Source: Riptortus pedestris (Eukaryota; Arthropoda; Insecta; Hemiptera; Alydidae). From it: a DNA stretch of 64,000 nt. Of the stretch, positions 11,429-21,499 are shown in pieces (position 1 is the first letter of the stretch; each line of letters starts with the position of its first letter). A model generated the notes under the pieces. That model searched no databases, was not told the DNA's origin, and saw only the letters and a program-made list of their open reading frames with translations. Both the position numbers and the translations under genes were made by a program. Where the stretch lies: assembly GCA_019009955.1 (NCBI GenBank), contig CM032232.1, positions 52,949,001 through 53,013,000 of the forward strand. The letters run 5' to 3'.

Positions 11429-11515
11429 GCAGATTTCCCCTAAGGGAAATCAGCTATTTCGAATGTCCATCGATCCTACCCAGGAAATGACGAAAATGAG
11501 GTCCGTTCAAAACTG

Positions 11516-11518
<3 letters not shown>
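11429..11518 (+). repeat. family A hairpin end
   Basis: Inverted-repeat end AGCAGATTTCCCC / AGGGAAATCAGCT, followed by ATGTCCATCGATCCTACCC and ACGAAAATGAGGTCCGTTCA up to the microsatellite. Confidence 0.8.

Positions 11519-11559
<41 letters not shown>
11519..11559. repeat. (TA)n microsatellite
   Basis: About 20 TA units between the family A end and the Helitron-related block. Confidence 0.95.
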
Positions 11560-11562
<3 letters not shown>

Positions 11563-11815
11563 GATAACCCGGCAAACGTTGTTTTGCCATATAAATTATT
11601 TCTTGTTTCTAGATAAATTCTAATATCGACAAAAAGTAACTTACTTATTATAAGTGTGTATGTGGTATATGCATGAGATACGCATGGAGCGCTATCAACG
11701 ATAAGGGAATATAGAAATAACAAACGCCAAACAATATTATTTTTAATTTATTATAGTTTATTTCTTAAAATTACATATTACATATTAATTACGACAGTAA
11801 CACTAACAAACAACA
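11560..11815 (-). mobile_element. Helitron-related flank
   Basis: Begins AGATAACCCGGCAAACGTTG then TTTTGCCATATAAAT, a block I recognise as recurrent in arthropod Helitron-type copies. It leads directly to the stop codon side of the helicase remnant at 11816. The Helitron terminus cannot be fixed because (TA)n follows. Confidence 0.45.
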
Positions 11816-12037
11816 TCAATCTTTTAATGCTATAGCATGAACAATATTTTTTGTTAGCCCATCTTTAGCGAGCACAAACAAACTGGATGGCCCCACTCCA
11901 GAGCATGCTACGTACAATTGCCCGTGTGAAAAACATGGTGTACTCAAATCTAAGCCACAAATAGACATCTTTTGGCCTTGGGATTTGTTGATTGTCATTG
12001 CAAATTGAAATTTTAATCGAAGTACAGTTAACAACAC
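11816..12037 (-). pseudogene. Helitron RepHel helicase, C-terminal remnant
   Basis: This 73-residue frame matches the end of the Pif1-like SF1 helicase of Helitron rolling-circle transposons. Residues 12-22 (FAMTINKSQGQ) are the motif V region. Residues 28-38 (GLDLSTPCFSH) and 40-49 (QLYVACSGVG) are the motif VI region, followed by the usual LFVLAKDG...KNIV tail. Intact proteins normally have arginine where G47 stands (ACSRVG), so the arginine finger appears lost. The full protein is well over 1000 residues. The Rep domain and helicase motifs I-IV are absent. A dead fragment. Confidence 0.88.
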
Positions 12038-12054
12038 TATAATTGATCAGTTAT

Positions 12055-12356
12055 CGAGCGGGATGATATTGATTAAATTACTAAAATGGCTATAAAAAAA
12101 AGGGGGTTGGTGATAAAAAAGTAAAAATTTAGGGTTGTATGTATTTTTTAATGCCACATTATAAAAAAATAAAAAAAAAAACTTTCGACCAAAAATTAAA
12201 AAAAAATGTTAAGGGTGAACAACCCTTATCAATTAGGGGTATGAAAAATAGATAGTAGCCGATTCTCAGACCTACTGAATACGCATATAAAATATGGTAA
12301 AAATCGGTGTTAAAGCCGTTTCGGAGGAGTACGCTAACTAACATTGTGACTTGTAA

Positions 12357-12358
<2 letters not shown>
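12055..12358 (+). mobile_element. arthropod-type short-element tail
   Basis: Contains GGGTGAACAACCCTTATCA, TAGGGGTATGAAAAATAGAT, CCGATTCTCAGACCTACT, and AAATCGGTGTTAAAGCCG with TTTCGGAGGAGTACG before (TA)n. I know this order from tails of insect transposable elements (family knowledge, not searched). No coding. Confidence 0.6.
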
Positions 12359-12359
<1 letters not shown>

Positions 12360-12433
<74 letters not shown>

Positions 12434-12434
12434 T

Positions 12435-12484
<50 letters not shown>

Positions 12485-12495
12485 CATATATATAA
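12360..12495. repeat. long interrupted (TA)n microsatellite
   Basis: About 130 bp of TA with a few AA, CA and GA interruptions. Confidence 0.95.
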
Positions 12496-12512
12496 TAGAT
12501 ATATAGAATCTA

Positions 12513-13318
12513 TCCTTATATTCGTCTCTTACCGCACTAGCGGTCGAAATTATTGTTTAATCGTTACCAAACTCGACATTTAGTAGTTTTATGTAAAAAG
12601 AAAGACCAAGTTCGTTAATGGCTGAAATCGAGTATGGGGGAGGGGGGTTTAGAGGGGAAAATTTTCGAAAAATCTCCATTACCATAGGTCAGATAGAAAA
12701 ATTGTATAGAACCAATCTTATAGCAAATTATATGTTCTAAGAATATTGTAATATACATTTATTCACTATCTTGAATATTAACCGAGATATTTGAATTTTT
12801 CAGTTTTCAGCCATCAGCAAACCGCCACTTCTACTCATGTTACAAAAACAATACTCTGCTACATAATAAAACACATTATTCGAAGTTTAAATACCAAAAA
12901 TTGTATTTAAGAGACCTTTATTATACGAGATATATGCAAATATGTCCTGGTAACCCCCCCCCCCGTTTAAGGTTTTGGACTACTAAAATTTAATTGATTG
13001 AGATAACGATTATTCTGGCCCATTATTAATTGCAGTACTAGATATAGTAAACAGTTCTCAATAAAATTAATATGTTATATTCTGATATATTTCAGTAATT
13101 GTTTTCTTTCCGGTGTGAGGCGGGCAGACCCGTTTGTTTACATTTCTAACCTAACGCTTCCTGTCGGCAGGTTATTGAAATTGGATGAAACATTTCTTAT
13201 TTCCTTTAGTATTCACGGTGGTGTTGGGTTACCAGTATGTAGATTTATCTATTACTAACATTCACGAGGGAAATCTGCTTAGTTTACGCAGCCCCTGCGT
13301 GACGGACTTTATGTAGTT
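12513..13318 (+). mobile_element. family A, long copy (body and distal end)
   Basis: Runs without a break from the (TA)n-proximal block (CTTACCGCACTAGCGGTCG), through CAAACTCGACATTTAGTAG, CAAGTTCGTTAATGGCTG, a GGGGTTTAGAGGGG stretch, TTGAATATTAACCGAGATAT, TACTAGATATAGTAAACAG and CACGGTGGTGTTGGGTTACC, to the distal end GAGGGAAATCTGCTTAG, TTTACGCAGCCCCTGCGTGA, CGGACTTT. The collinear reverse copies at 20683-21495 and 53945-54710 show that it is one element. No conserved reading frame, so non-autonomous. Confidence 0.8.
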
Positions 13319-13369
13319 TTCATACATTTTCGAGTTAAGAACGTAAAATACTAATTCACGATGGCATAC

Positions 13370-13500
13370 CTCAATTGATTTTCATTCAGTAACGATCTGT
13401 TGAAAACAATATTTCGTATTGAAACTTCCAATAAAGTGGTTAATGATATAACAGTTTATTGTTAATATAGCGTGATTGGGGGGAGGTGGTATTATTATTG
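13370..13500 (-). repeat. family A fragment, reverse
   Basis: GATCTGTTGAAAACAATATT, AAAGTGGTTAATGATATAAC and AGTTTATTGTTAATAT match the minus-strand body seen at 21110-21180 and 22350-22400. Confidence 0.65.
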
Positions 13501-13537
13501 GCAATGAAATGTTCTATACAGATTAGTTCTAACACAA

Positions 13538-14129
13538 AAAAAAAACCGGACACTTAGATTTAGTCTTATAATTTTGTTAAATACTTAATATATATGTATA
13601 TTAATCTTTTTAATTAAAATAATTGGGAAATCTGCTTAGTTTAATCAAAATCTGCCAAAAGTGTATAATTTTTATTAATTATTTACAAAAAAAATACAAA
13701 ATAAAAAAAAAGAAAAAGATAAATTAACACATTTAAAAAAAAAAAATTATTATTCATTTTTATTACAGTGAATGGTAGACTTCGCTATCCGATGCGTTTC
13801 GGCAATGTAACGTAAGCTCCGGCCTTCCATCTAAGTTTGAAAGACCCATTATTCTGGACCGAAATAAAAATAAAACATTAATTGAAGAAAATGCTTGGTT
13901 TATAATTAAAGATGTTTAAATGTGCGAAAAACTACTTACAGTTTAGAATAGATCAACTTCACGACAAATAAATCTAATCTGAGTTTTATCTAATTGTTTA
14001 CTAATCCTGAAGGGATTAGTTCAATGGACTTAGACTCTAAATTCTCTGTAATAACTAGAATACCCACATAAAGAAAATTGCTGAAAATTAGCTTTTAATA
14101 CGACAAAAATGAAGTGTCCGGTTTTTTTT
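13538..14129. mobile_element. non-autonomous TIR element, ~590 bp
   Basis: An 18-bp perfect terminal inverted repeat: eight A then CCGGACACTT (13538-13555), and AAGTGTCCGG then eight T (14112-14129). Outer bases partly match as well (left ACAC.., right ..GGTTGAGTG). The form recalls Tc1/mariner-type termini, but the TA duplication is not clear. The interior, including GC-richer 13785-13860, shows no transposase frame. Confidence 0.6.
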
Positions 14130-14189
14130 GCGGTTGAGTGTGGTTTCTTTGAATACCATTCCATATGCATAGTATGTAGTAGAAATTTA

Positions 14190-14215
14190 ATTTCCACCTT
14201 TAAGGGAAATCGGCT
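14190..14215. repeat. family A hairpin-end remnant
   Basis: TTTAAGGGAAATCGGCTTAA is a decayed half of the AGCAGATTTCCC/GGGAAATCAGCT hairpin. Confidence 0.45.
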
Positions 14216-14639
14216 TAAACCAAAACTGCTGACATCTAGTTAGACAAAAGGATTAAATATAACTATCGTTATATAAATTAATCAATATTACACTACAAAC
14301 AACATTTTATTCGTCAGTGGTTAATGGTATAAAGGCGCGAGATATATAAACGTTACAACTAATTGTGAACTCATTTGAATGTGTTTATTCAAGCTCACTC
14401 AGGCCTTCACACCTCTAATTAACATCCATGTCAGCAAAACTCAAAATGGCTTCTAACTGACAACTCCTAACATAACGTATGACATTAATCGTGGCATATT
14501 ACACCCAACCTAAAACTTGTTCGTATATATGCTTAACAACACTTGATGAAATGTCAGGGGCAACTTCCACTCTAAAGATTGGACGGTGTAACTTAAAGTG
14601 GACGTTTATAAATAATATTGTACAACTTTGTATTAGTTT

Positions 14640-14935
14640 TAGAACATTCATCTTAAGAAAAATCGGCTAATGAGGTTGTACGATTTTTGAAAAATGATTT
14701 CAAATGGTCTTCGTTCCTACCAAGGAGATGACAAAAGTAATCCGTCCAAAAATATGTACTTTGTCTCTTATCGCTCCGGTAGGTCAGTAAATTCGATATT
14801 TAAGCGTTATATGAAAACTAAAAATGAAGTTATTGCTCAAACTGGACGTAGAGGTCAATCGAAAATTCGAAATATGCCCGTTATTATTAGCCCAATTTTA
14901 CGATTTCTGTGCCAATCATTTTTCCTGTTACTCAA
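14640..14935 (+). repeat. family A fragment without its microsatellite
   Basis: Hairpin arm AAAAATCGGCT, then GAGGTTGTACGATTTTTGAA, TCCTACCAAGGAGATGAC, a block equivalent to AAAGTAATCCGTCCAAAA, then TGTCTCTTATCGCTCCGGTA and AATTCGATATTTAAGCGTT. The (TA)n that sits here in other copies is missing or reduced. Frames across it are not proteins. Confidence 0.65.
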
Positions 14936-15216
14936 TTATTAAACGATAATTAACTATTGATTTGCACACACGACTTGATTTATTTATCGTTCCAATGCCC
15001 TGAATTCTGACATGCAGACCATCTTCTGAAACGTTTAACGACAGAGGAATTTACAATTTAGTATTTGACTTTTATTCAAAACAACTACACACTCATAACC
15101 TACTCCAACAATTAACGACCGATCATAACATTAATAAAGCATATTTCTTTTTGGTTGGCATTATAGACCTTAGGGGCGTTTAGCCGCCCATGAGTTAAAC
15201 TCGATAGATTCGTGAA

Positions 15217-15218
<2 letters not shown>

Positions 15219-15315
<97 letters not shown>

Positions 15316-15318
15316 TGA
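15219..15318. repeat. compound (TA)n(TG)n microsatellite
   Basis: About 44 bp of TA followed by about 50 bp of TG. Confidence 0.95.
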
Positions 15319-15570
15319 TTGAGACTTGGCACTGAAACACGATGCAATATGAAAAAATTCGCACTTCTAGTTACGATAAAAAACAGAGAGTGAAATGTGG
15401 GATTAAGTCATCAGTCGTCATCACAGCAGGTGAAATGAAAGTAAAATAAATGTATTTATTTAAACCGGATAACGAAGAAGATCACGACGAATGGCAAACC
15501 AGGATTCTCTCTTCATAACTCAAATAAGTAGCGGGAAATTCTTCCATGCGGCCAGTCTGAAGATACAGTG

Positions 15571-15594
15571 GGAGTGTGTGTGTGTGTGTGTGTG

Positions 15595-15650
<56 letters not shown>
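15571..15650. repeat. compound (GT)n(GA)n microsatellite
   Basis: A GT run to about 15594, then uninterrupted GA to 15650. The 106-residue frame at 15491-15811 that crosses it is low-complexity and unlikely to be a gene. Confidence 0.95.
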
Positions 15651-15655
<5 letters not shown>

Positions 15656-15979
15656 AAGAAGTACCTCTGCTATTATCGCTTATCAAAGAAGAAAATCGGG
15701 CATAAATATATTTTGACTCTTCTTTTTAGAAAATTGTATTCAAACATGAACAATAAATTGGTGATGATCAAATCCATTTTCTCATCAAACAGAACATCCT
15801 TTGACATTTAATATACGTCAGTCTGTCGACGGCTTCGAGCTGCTCTCCTAGCGGCGACTCGAGCAACTCCGTCTGAACTCATAACTCCCGCAAAGTGAAA
15901 TCTTTTCGAAATCAGGGTGACTGGCTCTTCATTATCGCTCTTATATTAAATACTATATCGCCCGAATTTGTACATGTTA

Positions 15980-15980
<1 letters not shown>

Positions 15981-16017
<37 letters not shown>

Positions 16018-16150
16018 ATATATATATAAGCATAATGTAGAACGGAGCTCGTTTTCAACATCTCCTATGAAGCATCAAAGGCCATTAGAAGAAGCTTTTC
16101 GAAAATCGCCCCATGAGTACTACCTCAATAGCTTTCAGTGTGGGTAATGG
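15981..16150 (-). repeat. family A end with (TA)n, reverse
   Basis: (TA)n at 15981-16028 followed by GAACGGAGCTCGTTTTCAAC, ATCTCCTATGA, AGAAGCTTTTCGAAAATCG, ATGAGTACTACCTCAATAGC. The order matches other reverse copies, but the terminal hairpin is lost. Confidence 0.7.
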
Positions 16151-16206
16151 GCAGAAGAATGAACAAAATAATTTAATAGATTGTAAAATAGTTATTTATT
16201 ATACAA

Positions 16207-16308
16207 GTGACGAAAGTAGATCATTTTACAACTCGAGTGAAACGTTTACCCACACGAGCGAAGCGAGTGTGGTAATTTCACGAGAGTTGTAAATTCTACT
16301 TTCGTCAC
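16207..16308. repeat. foldback hairpin
   Basis: Nested complementary blocks: GTGACGAAAGTAGA (16207-16220) with TCTACTTTCGTCAC (16295-16308); TTTACAACTC (16225-16234) with GAGTTGTAAA (16284-16293); GTGAAA (16237-16242) with TTTCAC (16276-16281); CCACAC (16250-16255) with GTGTGG (16267-16272). Small internal loops only. Confidence 0.85.
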
Positions 16309-16322
16309 GAGTGTAATATTAA

Positions 16323-16794
16323 ATTTTTTCTGTAATCGTGTAATACATGATCAGATCTAACCAGAATATGAACAAAATTAGGATGTTGTGAAGATTATGG
16401 TATGTTGTTGGTAGGTTATAAGCATGGTTGTGAAAGGTTATAAGCATAGTTATAAAACAACTAGTGTTGATTGTGAAGTAGTGCAGTTATAAACAAGTGC
16501 AGGTTATAAACAAGGAAGGTAATTATTATTATATTTAAATTTTAAAATATATTGATTATTTCCACCAATAATTCATTCACATTTCAATTTATTTTGTTAA
16601 AATAAATTCTTACAATGTTAAGAAACATTTAAAAGCATTTAATTTCCAACTTCAAATTATTTTTTAATTTATACTTATTACTAATTAAGAAGGCAATTCA
16701 CTTTCTTCACTTGTGAAGAAAGTGATTACTTTCTTCACTCTATTGCAAAATGTTTCACTTTCTTCACTCATTATTCAACGATTACAGAAAAAAT
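16323..16794. mobile_element. MITE-like element with 17-bp terminal inverted repeats
   Basis: ATTTTTTCTGTAATCGT (16323-16339) and its exact reverse complement (16778-16794) bracket 472 bp. Near the right side, TCACTTTCTTCAC (16698-16710) pairs with GTGAAGAAAGTGA (16713-16725). No protein. It lies just right of the foldback 16207-16308 and may be part of one larger element. Confidence 0.65.
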
Positions 16795-16814
16795 ATATAA
16801 AGACACCGACTTGT

Positions 16815-17183
16815 TATACACAGTGATGTATCTTATAACCTAGTTGAACAGGATATGCATACAGTGTTGCCACTAGCCCTCGTATAACCCAATTAATCAG
16901 GTTATACGCACAGTGTTGCCACTAGCCCTCGTATAACCTAGCTGAACAGGATATGTGCACAGTGTTGCCACAAGCCCCCGTATAACCTAGCCGAACATGT
17001 GATGCACACAGTGTTGCCACTAGCCCTCGTATAACCCAATTATTCAGGTTATGTACACAGTGTTGCCACTAGCCCTCGTATAACCCAATTAATCAGGTTA
17101 TGTACACAGTGTTGCCACTAGCCCTCGTATAACCTAGTTGGACAGGTCATGTACACAGTGTTCCCACTAGCCCTCGTGACTTT
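16815..17183. repeat. 49-bp tandem repeat, about seven units
   Basis: GTGTTGCCACTAGCCCTCG recurs at 16864, 16913, 16962, 17011, 17060, 17109 and 17158 (last as GTGTTCCC), always 49 bp apart. The variable part is TATAACCYARYTRAxCAGG. Not coding. Confidence 0.95.
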
Positions 17184-17239
17184 AAAGCAGGGAGGCCCTA
17201 GATCACAGCTAGAAGCAACCGGGAGTTTACATAAATGTT

Positions 17240-17280
17240 AACTGTTACAGGATGATTTCCCTTAAGGAAAACCTGCTAAA
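17240..17280 (-). repeat. family A hairpin-end remnant
   Basis: GATTTCCCTTAAGGAAAACC then TGCTAAAA: a slightly decayed terminal hairpin with nothing else of family A beside it. Confidence 0.6.
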
Positions 17281-17935
17281 ATTCTAAACTGTAATTCTTT
17301 ATAATAGCAGGGTGATTGAAGCGTGCTTTATTTGCGCTCAGTCAATAAATAAAGGGCATTAGACTTTGAGACTGGTAGGGGATTTGTTTTGAGCCTCCCC
17401 TGGATAAAGTGAGGGCGAGGCTTCCTCCTAGGAAAGGGCGCGTTGAAGGCTAAAGCGATTTTGCTCGAGACGAGAGTATGGAAGAGCGGGCTTATCGGGC
17501 AGCGGCCGACAGGATCCTATTGGTGAGAGATAAGAGGGCGACCCAGGCTCAGAGGGATCGAGTGTTGATAGCACCTACCGCCCTCTACATATTTATAAGC
17601 AAGTCCTCTCCTGCCCAGTTCCAACCCTTCCAGATTGAACACCATAACTTTTTTTCCCCGGCCTTACCCCCCCCCTCCCCCCGAACTCTTGATAGGCCGA
17701 GAAAACTGCCCCATCTACATAAATACATAAACTCACGCCTTTCCCCCTCTCGCTCTCTCTCTTACTTTTATCTTTTGCCATGCAAAAAGGATTTTTTGTT
17801 GTATTAATTAATTCTTTTTGATATAGTGTGACTTTTTAATTCATAAAATTATCACCGCCGGCCTTGCCGAATTAAGTTATTCCAAAATAAAATAAGAGAC
17901 ATTCGAGTATACAAATGACCCTCTCTTTTATTCAT
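17281..17935 (+). other. GC-richer island with a 109-residue open frame, unknown
   Basis: The frame at 17478-17807 starts EERAYRAAADRILLVRDKRA and later becomes proline- and serine-rich. I recognise no family. The base composition contrasts with the AT-rich surroundings. A TATA-like TATTTATAAG lies at 17588-17597 and AAATAAAATAAG near 17886. It could be an LTR or the leader of an unrecognised retroelement. Not enough to call a gene. Confidence 0.25.
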
Positions 17936-19375
17936 CTATTTATTCAACTTCAGACGGAATTAGTTATTACAATGAATTTACTGAATAACAAAAGGACGCT
18001 ATGAATATAGGCATTCAACAAAATATTCCTACTTGTTAATTTAGATTAATCCAACCAAAACCTCTCAAATTAGACCTGTATTCATTACAAATAAATTTCG
18101 TTAGTTTTGTATTCCTTAACAAGAACTTAGATTTGAATTAGATTTTTGTGAACATTACCTTTCAAAACTAACTTTAGAGCTGTAATGAGGAACAAAGTTT
18201 ATTATATTTCCAGTTCAGTGACTTAAAAACTGGGTAAACCGACTTTCAAAGCGTTCTTAGTATATCTTCTATTCGGTAATTTGCAAAAAAAGGGTCAAGA
18301 TCTAACAACAATGTTTATAGAACTGAAGATTTGGAGGTTTGCCCCGAAAGTAAAAAAAAAAGGATTTTTAAGAATGGAGATGTTTGTAACACACCCCCAC
18401 CCTTTTTTTATATCCTTTGGATGGACCTCCACCAGCCAGCCCAAATCCCTAATAATTAAAGGACCATTCAGTAACGTAGTACTCAATTCAACTCCCTGCG
18501 CTTAGAATGCACCATTTGTTGCGTTTCATGCAACGGCTTACCTGCTGTGTGGAGCAAGACAAGATGGTACATTAAAGTAGTAGTCTGCATGCATTTAATG
18601 GCTGATGCCTACAATTAGTCAGCTTATACAGGCTACGAAGAGATGGCTCTCTAACAACTATGGTCTCCGATAGAATTGCCTCCACTCATGTCATTATTAG
18701 TATGAATGGAATTTCCATAATGATGCCATTATTATACGCTAGTCAGATTTAGAAGAATACGGGAAACCACTGCTTGTAATGTATTCCCTCTTCATTCCCT
18801 CGTTCCTAATCCAAAATGAAGATTACCTTATAATATGTGTGGTCTTTTGATTCAACAACATGCAACGACTCTTGGTAGCTTAAAGTTTCAACTTGCACTC
18901 GCTACTTTGAGATTAGGTAGTTCTGCTCACCTGTGCCAAAACTCTTTCACCAACAAATTAATTTCTAATTTTTTTAAAAGGACCTGCAAATTTCTTTCTA
19001 GATCGTCAACTGGTTCGACTAAAGGTCTCCATATAAACTAAACACGTGTTTCTTACAACATTTCCTGAATCAATGTTTGGATACAATTCAATGCAATACA
19101 TAAGCAGCTCTAGCTTCTAGAGTTATCCTTTTGACCGAACACTCATCCTGGAACGTTTGTTGGGACGGACCCACTCTGACCATGAAATCCCAAAAGCTGT
19201 GACCCCTGAAAGCATATTTTAAAACTAAACAGATATAAGACCTTAGGTCAAGGCTTCATCAAATTTTCAAAACAACTTGAAATATTGTCATTATAGTCGA
19301 CATACACTGTTCTTGTTGGCTCTACAGGTTGCAAACTCAAGACATCATATTTGAATTTCTGCCTTGCATTGTACC
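17936..19375. other. anonymous sequence, no gene seen
   Basis: Several short frames (for example 18281-18505 and 18835-19041) lack any recognisable motif. No repeat family of this window was seen. Confidence 0.4.
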
Positions 19376-19379
19376 TGTT

Positions 19380-19760
19380 CCGGTAGGTAGGCTGAAAACA
19401 AGAAAGTACGAATAAATTGCTTGTTTTTAAAAAAATGTATAGAACCAGAATGTAGACCATCAATAGTTTAACAAGATTGGTCCCGTACAATTTTCGATCC
19501 GACTTATAATAACAAAGATATTTGGAATTTTGGAATTCTCCTATTTCTACACTGATCTCAGGCATTAACGATAATGACCATTAAATCGTTATATGAAACG
19601 ATTAAACATCGAACATGGAATAGAGCGAATAAACATTTTCTAGTCAAGAAATAAAAAAATCGACGACGTTATTACATAACGTATTTAGTAAAACCATGTT
19701 GAAAACAATGTTTGGTATTTAAGTTTGGAATAAGACGTTTCATGAAATATTCGCTTATTC
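19380..19760 (-). repeat. family A fragment
   Basis: Minus-strand body: GTAGGCTGAAAACAAGAAAG, ATGTATAGAACC, ACAATTTTCGATCCGAC, ATAACAAAGATATTTG and TTAAATCGTTATATGAAACG match other copies. The part from 19625 adds TTGAAAACAATGTTTGGTAT. The overlapping 105-residue frame is chance. Confidence 0.6.
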
Positions 19761-19769
19761 CATTTTTTC

Positions 19770-19960
19770 TCAAACAGAAGCGCTTGACGACTGAATCAAG
19801 AGAAAACCACAAAAGCAGACCTTCCTTCGACCAAGTATGTATTGAGACAGAGCGCTTTCCAAAGCAAGAGCTCCATCATCGGAGCCATCAAAGTCGGTTG
19901 ATCTCGACTGAGGTCGGCTTTGAACTCCCTACAAGCGGCATTTGCTTATTGTTAAAAGAA
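19770..19960 (+). other. GC-richer block of unknown origin
   Basis: Part of a 102-residue frame (19712-20020) reading LISTEVGFELPTSG. It interrupts two family A pieces, so it may be an insertion of another repeat. No second copy is visible in this window. Confidence 0.25.
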
Positions 19961-19974
19961 GATGGCAAAAAGTG

Positions 19975-20089
19975 GGGTTTACTGAAAAGTGGAGGAAGAA
20001 TAATAACGCAGATATTTTGAATTTTCAAATTTCCTCGTTCCAGCCGAGTTTTGTAATGACTAAATAAAAATTGAAACCACTAGAGCGCT

Positions 20090-20125
<36 letters not shown>

Positions 20126-20197
20126 CGGACCTCATTTTCGACATCTCCTCATGAGTGCGACTTCATTAGCTGATTTCCCTTAAGGGAAATCTGCTAA
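19975..20197 (-). repeat. family A end with (TA)n, reverse
   Basis: Body piece GGTTTACTGAAAAGTGGAGG, then GCAGATATTTTGAATTTTC, a decayed CTAGAGCGCTAAC block, (TA)n at 20093-20120, GAACGGACCTCATTTTCGAC, and the near-perfect terminal hairpin GCTGATTTCCC / GGGAAATCTGC (20168-20197). This gives the full order body, microsatellite, hairpin in one copy. Confidence 0.8.
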
Positions 20198-20199
20198 AA

Positions 20200-20680
20200 A
20201 CAGGGTTGCTCTCAAATCAGTAAGTATTTATTCGGCTTGAATCAATGGACAAATTGTAGCAGAGAACGCCCCCCCCCTCCTCCACCCTTAGTCCATACTT
20301 CTCCCTCTTGAAGAAACAGCCCTCCAACCCTGAGAAACATTCGTAATTGGGGGCTCACCCCGGTGAATATAAAGTGAGAATGCGTTCCTTGGAATCCCTT
20401 TCGACGGAGGAGATGCTATCCACTTTCTCGAATATTCTAAAACTTTTGTACTTACAACTTCAGCCTTCATAACTTAGCAAAGCCCAGGAAGCTGCGTTAA
20501 TGCGTACCCCTCCACGTGCCTTCATTTAATTCCGACAAACTATCTCCTGGTTATAATACATTTCACGAAGCTTTGAAGAGAGTTCTACAGGTTTTCCTCT
20601 TATCATATGTCAAATTCATGAGATTGATTATCCTGCTAAAGTATGAAAAATCTGGAAATTTATTTATTTATTTTTAAAAA
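20200..20680. other. anonymous sequence, no gene seen
   Basis: Moderately GC-rich around 20270-20520. The short frame 20288-20470 on the minus strand has no recognisable motif. Confidence 0.4.
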
Positions 20681-20682
20681 GA

Positions 20683-21495
20683 GTCCGTCACGCAGGGACT
20701 GCGTAATCTAAGTAGATTTTCTTCACGAAGGCTTACATTAGATAAATCTACATACTGTTAACACCACCGTGAATAAATACAAACTCTAATAAAAACTCCT
20801 TCAGTCAATTTACAAGTTAATAATCTCTACAACGGAAAGCATTTAAATTGTTAACAAGCAGTTGAGCCAACCTTACACAGGTGAATAGATAGATTGAAAT
20901 ATCCTAGATCGGAAAGAAAACCAATTAATGAAATATATGGGAATATAAATTATTAATTTTATTGAACTCTGTTTACTTTAGCTAGTGCTGTAATTTATAA
21001 TGAATCAGAATAATTTTTAGTTCAATCACTCATATGTTAGTAATCCAAGAGCAAAAGAAGGGAGTGGATCTCGCCAAAACGTATTTGCATATATTTCACA
21101 AGGTAAAAGTTCAATGAAAACAATATTTGGTATTTAACAATATAATAAAGTGGTTCATGATATAACAGATAATATTAATATCACATGAATAGGAGTGGGG
21201 GGTTTACTGATGGCCGAAAACAAAAATATGGAAATATCTTGGTTAAAATTCAATATAGAGAAAAGATGTGCATAGCAACATTTATAGAACATTATATTTG
21301 CAAGAGATGATTAATTCCATCGTTCGATCCTATGCGTAATTAGGGAGATATTTCGAATTTTCGAAATTCCCCTCTAAACCTATCCTCCCCGGTCTAATTT
21401 CAGATGTAACCAAAGATATTTTATTTTTCAGATGTTTTATTTTTACATAAAATCTTTTAATATCGAGTTTGGTTTAAGAGTTGCCAAACTCTGCT
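20683..21495 (-). mobile_element. family A, long copy, reverse
   Basis: Starts at the distal end (GTCCGTCACGCAGGGACTGC, then GTAATCTAAGTAGATTTTC), continues with ACACCACCGTGAATAAATAC, CAGGTGAATAGATAGATTG, AACTCTGTTTACTTTAGCTA, TGGGGGGTTTACTGATGGCC, and ends at AATATCGAGTTTGGTTTAAG. Collinear with 12513-13318 reversed over about 800 bp. No conserved frame. Confidence 0.8.
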
Positions 21496-21499
21496 CGTT

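Noticed and set aside
11560..12358. One complete Helitron between the two TA tracts
   Set aside because: The helicase scrap lies on the minus strand while the downstream tail block reads on the plus strand. Ends cannot be matched to TC...CTRR, so a single element is not supported.
15491..15811. 106-residue frame with Cys-Val and Arg-Glu runs
   Set aside because: It is a translation of (GT)n and (GA)n microsatellites.
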